64,000 nt of DNA, taken from the NCBI RefSeq assembly GCF_008312935.1, contig NZ_VSZO01000001.1:1612001-1676000 (forward strand). Reading direction: 5' to 3'. Position 1 is the first letter of the stretch; each line of letters begins with the position of its first letter. Below the pieces are notes generated by a model that made no database searches, was not told where the DNA came from, and saw only the letters and a list, made by a program, of their open reading frames with translations. Below are positions 34,891-44,852 of the stretch, piece by piece. A program made the position numbers and the translations under genes. Origin of the DNA: Roseiconus lacunae (GTDB lineage: Bacteria > Planctomycetota > Planctomycetia > Pirellulales > Pirellulaceae).

Positions 34891-35395
34891 TTCGCCTCAC
34901 CTCATTGGTGACACTGGATTTGGTAATTGGGCTCACGAAGAACTTATCTGGAGACTAGCTCGCGCCACCTCGTGAGCCCATTGCGCTAGCAGTCGGGCGT
35001 GCCGTCTAGCGATACCGGCTCGGAGCGATCGCATTTGGCATACGGTGGTCAGGTAAGTTCATTGATCGTGAGCATGGATTGCCGCCGTTGACTGAGTACT
35101 GCCAAGGGGGCATTCCACTCGCTTGGGTTCGATTTAACGATCGGGTCAAATACTGCTCTTCGCTACTTGTCACCAGAAGATACCCCTACACAAGTGGGGC
35201 GCATGTGACATTGAATTGATTGTCTAAAAACCTTCAATCAATGAGTACCTGCCCGCGTCGCCGATCCCGCACCGCGGTGGTTTACTGACACGCCGGTGAC
35301 CGGCAATCGGCATCGATGACCGCTGGGCGACACGATGAGAGTGAACGCAGTCACTTAAGAAGGTGTGATCGAGGACGAACGATGGCGATCGTGAT
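34891..35395. other. Intergenic gap, nothing recognised
   Basis: About 500 bp without a credible open frame on either strand. It contains the leader of the CheX-like gene. No tRNA-like fold, repeat array or terminator with a T-run is evident to me. Confidence 0.45.
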
Positions 35396-36178
35396 TTATG
35401 TCAACTCAATTGTCTCCGCGGTGATTCGCAGAACGCGTTCGCATAGCGGATGACTTTGTTGCCGAGAGTCCATTGCGACGGTTTCTGACAACTGTTGATG
35501 AATCTCAGGGATTAAATCTGTCGGCCAAGCAATTAAGAAATCACGGTTGGGGACCGCGGCGAATGCCTCGCCGTCGACCGTTCCGGTTAATTCCCGAATG
35601 ATTTGTGTTCGGATCTCTGGAATTAGAATCCTGGCCGCGTCATAGCCATCGCCTGTTTGGATAGCAACGAGTCGAACGTCTCCCGGCATGATCGCAAGCG
35701 GCAACTGGGGTTGCGAAATGACGATGTTTCGCTTCCCCAATTCGATCGCATCAAGCGCCGTTTGATTCCAACGATCCAGATCCGCTTGGCGGACATAGGC
35801 ATAACCACCGTCGTTGTCGATGACCAGACTGGAGTGGACGTCGTCGGCAAATGGGAACGTGACGGCGCTGGACAAATTGGTCAGTTTGGCACTGACTAAT
35901 TGAACGCGCAACCTTGACTGAGCATCGTCCCAGTTTTCCGGAATGGCCTCCACGCTGCTTTGCAGCATTTGCAAGATCTGAGCAAACTTGTCGCGAATCG
36001 CCGTGTCAAAATTGTCGTCGTTGAAGATACCCTGCTGATACTGAGCGCACAAATTCGACATCCCAAACGAGACTTCGCCATCGGTCAGGGTCCCGATTTC
36101 GTCACCGTGCCGAAAGCCCTGATCGGGGAATTCACGTTGTAAAACTTTCAAGACGCGGTCGGTAAACTGTTCAATCAT
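35396..36178 (-). CDS. DUF1444 family protein
   Basis: A 260-residue cytoplasmic protein without signal peptide. The C-terminal part carries the family pattern: GDGYDAARILIPEIRTQI followed by AFAAVPNRDFLIAWP. The domain is widespread but its biochemical role is unknown. The frame opens with a TTG at 36181 directly before the ATG at 36178, and the ATG is preferred. It is divergent from the CehA-like gene, sharing about 120 bp of promoter region. Confidence 0.75.
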   Translation of the reverse strand: MIEQFTDRVLKVLQREFPDQGFRHGDEIGTLTDGEVSFGMSNLCAQYQQGIFNDDNFDTAIRDKFAQILQMLQSSVEAIPENWDDAQSRLRVQLVSAKLTNLSSAVTFPFADDVHSSLVIDNDGGYAYVRQADLDRWNQTALDAIELGKRNIVISQPQLPLAIMPGDVRLVAIQTGDGYDAARILIPEIRTQIIRELTGTVDGEAFAAVPNRDFLIAWPTDLIPEIHQQLSETVAMDSRQQSHPLCERVLRITAETIELT

Positions 36179-36299
36179 CAAGATACCGACAGCTTCGTTT
36201 CAACGGAGAAGGATCACACAGCGATTTATATTCAGCCTACAATCGATTTTCTGATTCCGCAATGATCGCCTTCCGACCGTGGTACGGAGATTCTCACCG

Positions 36300-38717
36300 A
36301 TGCAACGTCAACGTCCCTCCGGCAACACGCTTTGCCAACGTATCGCGGCACTTCTGCTGCTGTTGGTAGTGAATCCCCAATTGAGTAGCGTCGCACAGGA
36401 AATTCCCGAACCGATCATCGGCACCGTCGATCGTCAGCCCTTTGAAGCTGGCGTCAAACGATTCGTTCAGGCATTGGAAATCGCCGGCAGTCCACTCCCT
36501 GCGGCCGATCAACAAACGCTTCGGCAGCTTTGGCAAGAGAACGATCAAACCAAAGTCGTTCGCGAGATCCAGACCGTCCTCGATCGGCACTGCTTGGCGA
36601 TCGTTTCGATCAACCCGGAAAGCCGTGTCAAAGTTGCGATCGGTCCGGCAAAACCGATGCTTGATCAAAACGGCTGGACGAATCATCTGGTCAAAGTTGT
36701 CAACGAGGCGGGCGTCACTGCCCCTCTGGTTTGCACCAGCCCACAAGCCGCACCGATGGTCCGGCGAAGCTCATCGTCTCCAGACCCTGAACTGTCGATC
36801 ACACCTGCCGATGCCCAACGTCGTTGGCTGGACATCGCGATGTACGACTCGCAGCCACTGCATCGCAACTTAAGTGGCCTCGGAATCGAATATCGCATCG
36901 TTCAGCTTTACAGCCGCGACGCGGGAAAACGTGAAGCCACCCTCGCCATGGATGTTGGCCAAGGGACTCAGGACCTGGGATTTCGCAACGAGATTTCTTT
37001 GCTATTTGATTGTCGCCCGTCTGTTCCCGTCAACTTGGTAATTCGCGATCATGACGGCACGCCAACAACATGTAGCCTTCTGGTAAAAGATCAACGCGGC
37101 AGGATTTATCCGAATCCTTCGCGGCGTCTTGCTCCGGATTTTTTCTTTCACAATCAAGTGTATCGTGCGTCCGGAGAATCGCTGAACTTGGCACCCGGTA
37201 CCTATCAGATCACTGCCTACCGCGGTCCCGAGTATCACACCGCACACGCCAGCTTGCGAGTGAACGAGGGCCAGCCGGCGAGGCTGGAATTTGATCTTCA
37301 ACGCTGGATTCATATGGCACGCTATGGCTGGTTCTCCGGTGACCACCACGTCCATGCCGCCGGATGCGCCCACTATGAGAATCCAAGCCAGGGGGTGAAG
37401 CCCGAAGATATGTTGCGACACCTCGTAGGTGAGGACCTGAACGTCGGTTGTGTGTTGAGCTGGGGACCGTGTTGGTACTTTCAAAAACAATTCTTTGAAG
37501 GTGATGTGAGCAGCCTTTCCAAACCCGGCTACCTCATGCGATACGATGTCGAAGTCAGTGGCTTTCCCTCTTCGCATGCCGGGCATCTCTGTCTGCTTCA
37601 ACTGAGCGAAGACGATTACCCAGGGACCGATCGCATTGACCAATGGCCTTCATGGACGCTTCCGGTGTTACGTTGGGGAAAAGAGCAAGACGGCGTCGTT
37701 GGGTACAGCCACAGCGGTTGGGGCTTGGCGTTGCCAGACTATTTGCCGGGAGGTGGTCGCGGCAACCTTCCCAGGCAATGGGGTGGCAATCAAGGTCCGG
37801 GACGTGCGGCTGATCGTCTTCCCGATTATGCAATGCCACCCTTCGACGGCATCGGTGCGAACGAATACATCGTGACTGCGGCTCATGACGTTTGCGATTT
37901 TATCAGTGCGGTCGACACACCGGCGATCTGGGAATTGAATATCTGGTACCACGTCTTGAACTGTGGTTTTCGAACGCGCATTAGTGGCGAGACCGACTTT
38001 CCATGCATCTACGGAGAACGCGTCGGTCTGGGGCGTAGCTACGTTCAAGTCCCATCGATCAACGATGCCGCCGAACTCGATTACGTCAGTTGGGTCCAAG
38101 GCCTCAAAGCAGGACGCAGCTACGTCGGCGACGGGATGTGTCACTTGCTCAATTTTTCAATCGGGGAATTTCCTTTGGGAGGCACCGCCGATGAAAAAGG
38201 GCGACCGAGTGAATACCGTGTTGATCGCTCAGGAAAACAGACCGTGCGCTGCGAAGTCGCCGCGATGTTGCCGGCCGAACAAGATGATGCCGGACGGGCG
38301 ATCGCACAGCGTCGGCTTGACGAAAAGCCTTACTGGCACCTCGAGCGTGCACGCGAAGGTCGCAGCCGAAAAGTCCCGGTCGAATTGATTGCTGGCGGGC
38401 AGGTCGTCGGTCGGAAAATGATTGAGGCTGACGGTAAACCGGTGAGCCTTGAGTTCGAGCTTGACGTGCAATCATCGACCTGGGTCGCCGTTCGCGTTTT
38501 GCCATCGATGCACAGCAATCCAATCTTCGTCACCGTTGATGATCAGCCGATCCGTGTTAGCCGCCGAAGCGCACAGTGGTGCCGTGATGCCGTCGACGTC
38601 TGCTGGGCTCAAAAACGCGGGAACATCCGCCCCGAAGAATTAGACGAAGCCAAGCAAGCGTATGACGAAGCCAAAGCGATTTACATCAAGCGAGCCGAAG
38701 AAGCGATCGGTGAGTAG
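36300..38717 (+). CDS. Secreted CehA/McbA-type metallohydrolase
   Basis: An 805-residue exported protein with Sec signal ending SSVAQE. The ATG at 36300 is used; an in-frame start 21 bases upstream adds MVRRFSP. A beta-rich N-terminal half leads to a PHP-like metallohydrolase domain with HMARYGWFSGDHHVHAAGCAHYE (metal histidines about residue 350), GYSHSGWG and YIVTAAHDVCDFI. CehA-type proteins are planctomycete-rich and related to enzymes acting on phosphoester or carbamate bonds; the substrate here cannot be predicted. The C-terminus is a charged helix (EELDEAKQAYDEAKAIYIKRAEEA). Confidence 0.8.
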   Translation: MQRQRPSGNTLCQRIAALLLLLVVNPQLSSVAQEIPEPIIGTVDRQPFEAGVKRFVQALEIAGSPLPAADQQTLRQLWQENDQTKVVREIQTVLDRHCLAIVSINPESRVKVAIGPAKPMLDQNGWTNHLVKVVNEAGVTAPLVCTSPQAAPMVRRSSSSPDPELSITPADAQRRWLDIAMYDSQPLHRNLSGLGIEYRIVQLYSRDAGKREATLAMDVGQGTQDLGFRNEISLLFDCRPSVPVNLVIRDHDGTPTTCSLLVKDQRGRIYPNPSRRLAPDFFFHNQVYRASGESLNLAPGTYQITAYRGPEYHTAHASLRVNEGQPARLEFDLQRWIHMARYGWFSGDHHVHAAGCAHYENPSQGVKPEDMLRHLVGEDLNVGCVLSWGPCWYFQKQFFEGDVSSLSKPGYLMRYDVEVSGFPSSHAGHLCLLQLSEDDYPGTDRIDQWPSWTLPVLRWGKEQDGVVGYSHSGWGLALPDYLPGGGRGNLPRQWGGNQGPGRAADRLPDYAMPPFDGIGANEYIVTAAHDVCDFISAVDTPAIWELNIWYHVLNCGFRTRISGETDFPCIYGERVGLGRSYVQVPSINDAAELDYVSWVQGLKAGRSYVGDGMCHLLNFSIGEFPLGGTADEKGRPSEYRVDRSGKQTVRCEVAAMLPAEQDDAGRAIAQRRLDEKPYWHLERAREGRSRKVPVELIAGGQVVGRKMIEADGKPVSLEFELDVQSSTWVAVRVLPSMHSNPIFVTVDDQPIRVSRRSAQWCRDAVDVCWAQKRGNIRPEELDEAKQAYDEAKAIYIKRAEEAIGE

Positions 38718-38792
38718 TCTCTGTCGCGTAGCGGATGCCGCCGAGGCATTCAGAAGGTCACCGTATCCATCGCTTTCAGGATCGATAGACCT

Positions 38793-40145
38793 CTAAGTTC
38801 GAGCCGCTCGCTTGTCACGCCTAAACCAGCGGCGACGCGGTCGGTGGTCGGCACCTTGCTCGACCGCCGCAAGTTTTCGTTGCAGGTGCTCAATCACTTC
38901 CAGGCGTTTTGATGCTTCATGCTGTGCCGATAACAGCAACGGCAGAACTCCGTTTGTGACTGGTCGCCTTGGTTCGTCATGTGTTTCCTGAAACAGTTGG
39001 ACCAAGTCGCGGCCAAACCGTTGCATCCGTTCGATCGACTCCGCTTTTGCATCGCATTCACGCTCGATATCGATCCCCGGTTTTGATGCCTTCATCGCTT
39101 GCCGAACCATCTTGGCAAGCAACTCAGGATCATGGGGTGGAAAGAGTTGTTCGGGAGAGTCAGCTTGTTCTCGATGAACGGGAATGTCGGATAGCAACAC
39201 TTGCTTTCCGAGCGTTCTTGCTTCTTCCACCGAAGTGCTCCAGCCTTCAAATAGGGATGGCTGCACAATCAGATTTGCATTGCGATAAAGCTGCCACTGT
39301 TGCTCACGCGGCACCATCCCAAGGATTCGAATTCGATCGTCCAGTTGATGCTCACGGATGAATCGCTCGAGTCCTGGGAAATGATCGGGATTACGACCGT
39401 CGATGGTCGCGCCAGAACAAACCAACAACGGAGTCCGGCCTTGCTGTTCGGTCCTCTGTTGGTTGATCAGATGCCATGCTTCGAAGACGACACGATGATT
39501 CTTGTGCTGCCAGAACTGGTATGGCAGGTAAACATAGGGCTCGTCAATTTGCAACTGCCGCATCACATCGGTCGGATCAGCGTCGGTCGCCGACGCCGGC
39601 GGCAGGGTTCGGAATCGTAGGACATACGTACGATCTTCGGCTTCAGGGAAAAACTGCTGCATGTCGGCCTGAACCGACGCGCTACTGCAAACGATGCGAT
39701 TACAGGATGCCGACAGAAACGAAAACAGCTCGTCGCGGTGGCGCAGTTCCGCGTCTGAGAAAAACTCCGGGTAGTGCTTGTGTTGCAGATCGGTGATCCA
39801 ACCGACGCACTTTCCTTTGAAGGGAACGACCGGTGGAGTAATTGCGGGAAAGAGCACGTCACAGTGTTCGTTAGCGACACGCGACATGAGTTCATTGCGG
39901 CGGTCGAGATCTTGCAGCAAATCGTCTTCGATCAGATGGACCCGGAACCAGGGACGATCGTCAAAGCCGGCGTCGTCAACGAGCTTTTCGTGTAAAGATG
40001 AGGGGACGAAGGCAACCACTTCCGGGGCCTCATCGTCGGGCAAACTAGCTAGACCTTCCAGGCAATTGCGAACGTAGTGAAGGCCGGCAACCCAGCCAGC
40101 CCATTGGCGAATGCTATCCTGCAGCAGCCAAAATGCGATCCGCAT
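38793..40145 (-). CDS. Glycosyltransferase family 4
   Basis: A 450-residue cytoplasmic GT-B enzyme. The acceptor domain is N-terminal. The donor domain shows YVYLPYQFWQHKNHRVVFEAWHLI, then RIRILGMVPREQQWQLYRNANLIVQPSLFEGWSTSVEEARTLGKQVLLSDIPVHREQ, the EX7E-type nucleotide-sugar site. The last 60 residues form a basic, coiled-coil-like tail. It overlaps the upstream epimerase gene by 32 bp, so both are translated from one message with the methyltransferase: a small extracellular-polysaccharide or glycan cluster. Confidence 0.88.
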   Translation of the reverse strand: MRIAFWLLQDSIRQWAGWVAGLHYVRNCLEGLASLPDDEAPEVVAFVPSSLHEKLVDDAGFDDRPWFRVHLIEDDLLQDLDRRNELMSRVANEHCDVLFPAITPPVVPFKGKCVGWITDLQHKHYPEFFSDAELRHRDELFSFLSASCNRIVCSSASVQADMQQFFPEAEDRTYVLRFRTLPPASATDADPTDVMRQLQIDEPYVYLPYQFWQHKNHRVVFEAWHLINQQRTEQQGRTPLLVCSGATIDGRNPDHFPGLERFIREHQLDDRIRILGMVPREQQWQLYRNANLIVQPSLFEGWSTSVEEARTLGKQVLLSDIPVHREQADSPEQLFPPHDPELLAKMVRQAMKASKPGIDIERECDAKAESIERMQRFGRDLVQLFQETHDEPRRPVTNGVLPLLLSAQHEASKRLEVIEHLQRKLAAVEQGADHRPRRRWFRRDKRAART

Positions 40146-41082
40146 CCGTGCTCTCCGTTATTGTTCGAATCCATCGAGCGTAGATCGCTAGCCCGTCTTC
40201 TAACTGTGTCATTTGATCCAACACATAGTCGCCTTCGGTCGGGACGTCCACCGACCAGTGTTTCGGGTCTCCGGAAGACTGCTCACCGGAAAAACGAAGC
40301 GTATGGCGATCACTGAACTGCTTCAAGAACAACTGTGCGATCGTTTTAATTTGTACCGAAGTTCCCGAGGCGACATTCAAATAACGCGGCTGCCTCACAA
40401 TGTCATCGTTTGGCGTATTGATGAGCTTGCCGATTAGTCTTGCGATGTCGTGGGAAAAAATAAAGTCCCGGGTTTCAGTCCCATCGCCGAATAACATCAC
40501 TTCGCGGCTGCGTTTGGCCTTTTGGAAAATGTCCCAAAGGACTTGCTTCCTTAGGCCGGGACCGAACGAACTAAAGATCCTTAAGTTGACCGTGTGAATC
40601 CCATGTCGTTCCGCATAGTGATCCGTGATCAATTCACACTGACGCTTGTGTTTTCCGTACGGCGATACTGGCCGGGCCGGTGTCCGCAATGTGATCGGCA
40701 ACCGTTCTGGCTGACCGTACACTGCGGCGCTCGAAAGGTTGACCAAATGGGTTCCGGGGGAATGCTTGGCAACCGCCTCGTACAACGCTTCGGTCACCGT
40801 CACGTTGTTATGGAAGTCACGTTTCGGATCTTCAATCGAAGCGCGGACACTGGCCGAACCGGCGCAGTGGATCACCCATGCCGGACGTTCCTTGGAAAGT
40901 ATCATTCCCAGGCGCGCATCGGGCATGCGAAAGTGATAGCGTCGATCGACAACATGATCGGCGGGTGAATCGTTCGATCCGCTCAAGTAGATCAGTCGAT
41001 CACAACTCGGCCGCAAGACCCGTCCGATCGTCGAACCAAGAAAGCCAGACGCACCCGTGACCAAAATGGTTTTCGGTGCCAT
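40114..41082 (-). CDS. NAD-dependent epimerase/dehydratase
   Basis: A 322-residue extended SDR. It has the Rossmann start TILVTGASGFLGSTIGRVL, then WVIHCAGSASVRASIEDP, NLSSAAVYGQPERLP and the catalytic SPYGKHKRQCEL (YxxxK). It probably modifies a nucleotide sugar for the adjacent glycosyltransferase. Four bases separate it from the upstream methyltransferase. Confidence 0.9.
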   Translation of the reverse strand: MAPKTILVTGASGFLGSTIGRVLRPSCDRLIYLSGSNDSPADHVVDRRYHFRMPDARLGMILSKERPAWVIHCAGSASVRASIEDPKRDFHNNVTVTEALYEAVAKHSPGTHLVNLSSAAVYGQPERLPITLRTPARPVSPYGKHKRQCELITDHYAERHGIHTVNLRIFSSFGPGLRKQVLWDIFQKAKRSREVMLFGDGTETRDFIFSHDIARLIGKLINTPNDDIVRQPRYLNVASGTSVQIKTIAQLFLKQFSDRHTLRFSGEQSSGDPKHWSVDVPTEGDYVLDQMTQLEDGLAIYARWIRTITESTDADRILAAAG

Positions 41083-41086
41083 TCAT

Positions 41087-41926
41087 TTAGCCTTGCTTTC
41101 GAACTGCGACGGCGACGCCATAACCCAGTTCGCGGTACTTGGCCGAACTGAAGTCGGGGTTGTTTCCGACGACGCGATCCCAGACTTGCTCTAGGTAGCG
41201 ATGCTGTGGATGGGTGATGTCATCGAGCACGATGACGCCACCGACCGCCAGTCGAGGCAGTACCGTTTCCAAGTCTGCTTGGGCACCGTCTTCGGAGTGG
41301 TCGCCATCAACGTTGATCAAGTCGAATTGATAGCCCGGATGATCGGCAAAGAATTGCGGAACGGTTTCGTGCGAATTACCCGAGATCAATTGCAGCGAAC
41401 CGCGGTGTCCAAGGTTAGAAAGTTCTTCGGAGACAAAGTCGGCGCCGGGATTCGGCATTCCCGCATAGTTCTCCATCCAGAGGTCGAACCCCGTGATCGC
41501 ACACTCGGGGGCAACCGAAGAGACCACGGCCAGACTTCGTCCGCGTCGGACACCGATTTCCAGGTACCGTCGCGGTCGCAGTAGTTTTGCCGACGCATGC
41601 AAGAATGTTAGCAAGTCCGCGTAGTGCCAATCACGACCAAAGTTGGCTCGACCGGTGTCGTAGTAGCCTTTCAGAAACTGCAAGTAATCGTCGTCTGTCA
41701 GTCGATCCATCATCTGGCGAATTTCGCCGAGCGTTTGATCGCTGGTTGCCATCCGAACGATTGTCTGTGCGCTGATTTGAACCGGTTCGAGCCATTGGGT
41801 CCCGGCGGTCGTATAAACCGTTCGGCAAGCGGCACCGCCGGCGGCTTGGTCACATCGCAGGATTTCGTTTTCGGTCTGCAGCATCGTATGGAATCCGTTC
41901 CAGGGTATTCGCTTGTGGTCAAACAT
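41087..41926 (-). CDS. SAM-dependent methyltransferase (Methyltransf_24 type)
   Basis: A 279-residue class I methyltransferase with YLEIGVRRGRSLAVVSSVAP (motif I, SAM binding), ITGFDLWMENYAG, FDLINVDGDHSEDGAQADLE and GGVIVLDDITHPQHR. This subgroup is frequent in polysaccharide and cephalosporin-hydroxylase-like gene clusters and likely acts on a sugar. The ATG at 41926 is used. A TTG at 41941 (MSRRAM...) sits just three bases after AGAGGA and is possible, but the spacing is short. Confidence 0.8.
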   Translation of the reverse strand: MFDHKRIPWNGFHTMLQTENEILRCDQAAGGAACRTVYTTAGTQWLEPVQISAQTIVRMATSDQTLGEIRQMMDRLTDDDYLQFLKGYYDTGRANFGRDWHYADLLTFLHASAKLLRPRRYLEIGVRRGRSLAVVSSVAPECAITGFDLWMENYAGMPNPGADFVSEELSNLGHRGSLQLISGNSHETVPQFFADHPGYQFDLINVDGDHSEDGAQADLETVLPRLAVGGVIVLDDITHPQHRYLEQVWDRVVGNNPDFSSAKYRELGYGVAVAVRKQG

Positions 41927-41999
41927 CGCTCGACGGCTCAAAAATCCTCTCTCGGATCAGTCTAAGCAGTTGAACACGAAAGATTCGGCTTAAGTCATT

Positions 42000-42093
42000 T
42001 CACTCTCCCATTGGGAGAGTCGGGCCTTCAGGCCCGGAGAGGGCACCCTCCCCGGCCGTTTGCTCGTCCGACCCTCCCGCAAGCGGGAAGGTG
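42000..42093. repeat. Cluster of three palindromic hairpins
   Basis: ACTCTCCCATTGGGAGAGT (42002-42020), CGGGCCTTCAGGCCCG (42021-42036) and CCCGCAAGCGGG (about 42075-42086) stand next to each other, with GAGGGC/CTCCCC pairing between them. The compact run of imperfect palindromes in a gap looks like a dispersed intergenic (REP-like) repeat. It could double as a bidirectional mRNA end for the flanking minus-strand genes. Confidence 0.7.
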
Positions 42094-42235
42094 TTATCCA
42101 GATGTTTAAACCCAAAGACTCGTGTTTGCCTGCTTAGCGAGCACGCGCAACGAGCCCCCACCGTAGCAATGAGGGTGAATTCCAAGCAAGGGAGATTTAG
42201 GGCCTGCGATTTGCTTTCAATCGACTGGGAGACCT

Positions 42236-42979
42236 TCAATTTCCAAACGTGCTTTGGATCATCACGTACATTTTTCCTTCGTTGTCGGAAGGCTCTAGAT
42301 CGAACATTCGCAGGTAAAGACGACCTGATTTCTTATTAACAAACTTTTCGCCGGGCTTGATCGGGAATGGCTTTCCGGACTCTAGTTCAGCCGGTGAGTT
42401 GGCGATCACGCCGATCAGCGTACCAATTTTAATGCGTGAATCACGCGGTCGCTGTTTGTCGGGAATCTCCAAACCTTCCGGGCCGGTTTCTAAAACCACT
42501 TTCCAAGTCCCGCGGACTTCGATGTGAACCGGCATGTCTGCTTGCAGCGTCACGCCGCTGTCCTGCCATCCGTCGGCGGCTTCCACGTTGACCAGCTTGC
42601 GATCCTTCATCGTTTGCATTTGCATGATTCGATTCAGGCCGGCTTCTGCTTCGGCATGGTTGGGGACCAATCGCACCATCGCCTCAAAGACTTCGCGGGC
42701 TCGATCGAACTGCTTTTTTCGCTCGTATTCGCCCGCTAGTTTATCCGCTTTGATGATGAATTCTCGGTGCAAACTCAGTAACTCGGGATCACTGGGGAGT
42801 TCTGGCTGATTCGCCGCCGCTTGCTGCAATTGGAGCTGGTAGTTGCGTTTAGCCTGTTCCTGCTGTCGCTGTAGACGTTTCATCGAAGACGTTTGGGCGA
42901 CACACTGATTCGCCACGCAGAACATGATCGCGATACAAAACAAAGAAAGGCCGCAAAGCCGAAACGACAGCGAAACCAT
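42236..42979 (-). CDS. Secreted protein with lectin-like C-terminal domain
   Basis: A 247-residue exported protein (signal ending VANQCVAQ). After a Gln-rich helical stretch (KRLQRQQEQAKRNYQLQLQQ) and one or two TPR-like helices (REVFEAMVRLVPNHAEAEAGL), the C-terminal 110 residues form a beta domain with GTWKV, KIGTLIGVI and KSGRLYLRMFDLEPSDNEG. That pattern resembles the galactophilic PA-IL (LecA)-like fold, but this is a resemblance only. No close functional neighbour. Confidence 0.6.
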   Translation of the reverse strand: MVSLSFRLCGLSLFCIAIMFCVANQCVAQTSSMKRLQRQQEQAKRNYQLQLQQAAANQPELPSDPELLSLHREFIIKADKLAGEYERKKQFDRAREVFEAMVRLVPNHAEAEAGLNRIMQMQTMKDRKLVNVEAADGWQDSGVTLQADMPVHIEVRGTWKVVLETGPEGLEIPDKQRPRDSRIKIGTLIGVIANSPAELESGKPFPIKPGEKFVNKKSGRLYLRMFDLEPSDNEGKMYVMIQSTFGN

Positions 42980-43150
42980 TAGACAAACCCGAACTCAGAA
43001 GAAAACACGAACGCCGAACTCAAAATCACCGCCGATGGTGCACTACACCGGACAACGCACCGGCAAGCCTACCTCAAAAACGACCTTACCGGCCAAGATG
43101 TACCCATTTAGCCGTTTGACCGATCGCTAGTCATCTTCGGTCGCGCGACG

Positions 43151-44551
43151 CTAATGCAACTCGTTTAGATCCAATCGGTAGAGGACTTGATTGTAATCGT
43201 GCCGTGGAGTTGGCTCGGCGGTTTTTGAAAACGTGTGAGTATAAGTCGCCTCGAAGAGTAATTCGGGCGAGTCTTCGGCGACAAATTCGGGATGCAACTG
43301 CGGATTGTAAAACGTGTAACGGTGATGGGTCACGACATGAATCGCGTTCGCCCAAGGCCCCAACGGCGAGTCTGATTCGGCATACCAGATCTCGCCCAGG
43401 TGAGATGTCTCGCCACCGAGTTGTGTGAATACCGTCACCCATTTTTTGCGATAGCCGTTCCAGGCGATGGAACCACGGTGGGGACGAATCTGTTGTCGAT
43501 TGTCGGCGGATGGAATTGTTGTCTGTGGTAAAAGGGGTTCCCAGGAGCTCGGATCGAACCACGCTTCGAATGTGGCTCGGCAGCGAAGGCTGGGCAGCGG
43601 ATCACCAAACAAGATCCAACGTATGCCATCGGCGTCTTCCCAGAGAACCGAGTGACCTTGGGGCAGTGCGTCGGGTTTCGGTTTACCGGAATCCAATCGC
43701 CAAATCGATTTTGTTGCGGCAAAACGCTTTTGGGATTCATCCCACACGCACAGCCCGACCTCTGATTCAGTCAGGGGGGGCTTGATTTTTGAATAGGTCG
43801 CTACCAATCGATCGGAGCCATCGTTTGCTCGTAAACTTGCGTACCCCATCAGCCAAGTCGGGCCATCACCAGGCATCTCGGCGATATTGCGAGGTCTACC
43901 ATTCTGGTCGGTAATGTATTCGTATCGCAGCTTGATGGGTGGTTTCCAATCAGTTCGATTCCAAATGGGAGTGGTCGCTCCGATCGATTGAAAGAGGCCA
44001 AGCGGATACCGGGCGAGTGTGGTATCGCCCCAGGCCCAGTGTATCCGCCCACGGTGCACGACGTTTTGAACGCTATCGCACCCAAGGATTGATTGCTCGC
44101 GCCACTCCGTATGTTCGCCGAACGATTGGCTTTCGGCGAATAAACCACCACCGGTAATCCGGCCCAGTCGCTTTGCCGGTAATTCTCGTTTGACTTCAAC
44201 GGTCAGTTCGCCACCCGGAGTCGGAGTCAGACGCACTCCGCGGTAGCCGAAAGCGTCTTTAGGGACGTTGTAACCATGACCTTCGATGTGAAACCAAACA
44301 GGCTCATCCATCAATTCAGGTAGATCGAATGCAATCACCCCCGCGTTGTCGGACACAAACCGGATCCCATGCGTGGTTCGTAATTCGACCAAGGGTACAG
44401 GCCACCGGTTCTCCGAATCGATCACTCGGATTCGGCATGGCTCCCTCGCCAATGCCAACTGACCGAACAGGATCATGACCAGGGCGACTCCGCCGATCCG
44501 CCATTGAAAGCCGTATCGATCGCATCGCAGGGTAAGACGAAAAAATTTCAT
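43151..44551 (-). CDS. Secreted protein of unknown function, propeller-like
   Basis: A 466-residue exported protein with a signal peptide ending QLALA. Residues about 40-120 form an Ig/carboxypeptidase-regulatory-like beta domain (VPLVELRTTHGIRFVSDNAGVIAFDLPEL). The rest has repeated strand patterns (RIHWAWGDTTLARYPLGLFQ, GYASLRANDGSDRLVATYSKIK, EIWYAESDSPLGPWANAIHVV), like a GH43/GH62-type beta-propeller. I cannot name a catalytic triad, so no enzymatic function is assigned. Monocistronic, divergent from the redoxin fusion gene. Confidence 0.6.
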   Translation of the reverse strand: MKFFRLTLRCDRYGFQWRIGGVALVMILFGQLALAREPCRIRVIDSENRWPVPLVELRTTHGIRFVSDNAGVIAFDLPELMDEPVWFHIEGHGYNVPKDAFGYRGVRLTPTPGGELTVEVKRELPAKRLGRITGGGLFAESQSFGEHTEWREQSILGCDSVQNVVHRGRIHWAWGDTTLARYPLGLFQSIGATTPIWNRTDWKPPIKLRYEYITDQNGRPRNIAEMPGDGPTWLMGYASLRANDGSDRLVATYSKIKPPLTESEVGLCVWDESQKRFAATKSIWRLDSGKPKPDALPQGHSVLWEDADGIRWILFGDPLPSLRCRATFEAWFDPSSWEPLLPQTTIPSADNRQQIRPHRGSIAWNGYRKKWVTVFTQLGGETSHLGEIWYAESDSPLGPWANAIHVVTHHRYTFYNPQLHPEFVAEDSPELLFEATYTHTFSKTAEPTPRHDYNQVLYRLDLNELH

Positions 44552-44852
44552 GCGTGATCCACCGCCAATTGAGGTATCCGTAGAGAGGGAGTTGGCCGAC
44601 GCATCGTACGGATTCGCCGACTCGGTCGCTTCGCCCTTGCAAGGCAGTTTACATCGGTAGAAAATTCAGTAGATACCCGAATACAGGTACATTCAAGTTC
44701 GCGAGTCGCTGGCTTGAATCGCAGGGCAACGGTTCTAGGCTTTGTTGACGTTTGCCCGATGCGATCACATTTAACACAATGAGTTCGGAAAGCGTTTCAA
44801 AGCCGATGTTCATTGACGTTCATTGGCAGACGATTTTTAAAAGTCAATTTGC
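44552..44852. other. Divergent intergenic promoter region
   Basis: About 300 bp between two outward-facing genes for secreted proteins. It must hold both promoters. The right half contains a short direct repeat (TTCATTGACG / TTCATTGGCA near 44810-44828). No RNA gene seen. Confidence 0.45.

Noticed and set aside
42000-42239. Protein-coding frame through the hairpin cluster
   Set aside because: The frame is made largely of the palindromic repeat and has no homology-like pattern; repeats of this kind are often mis-called as genes.
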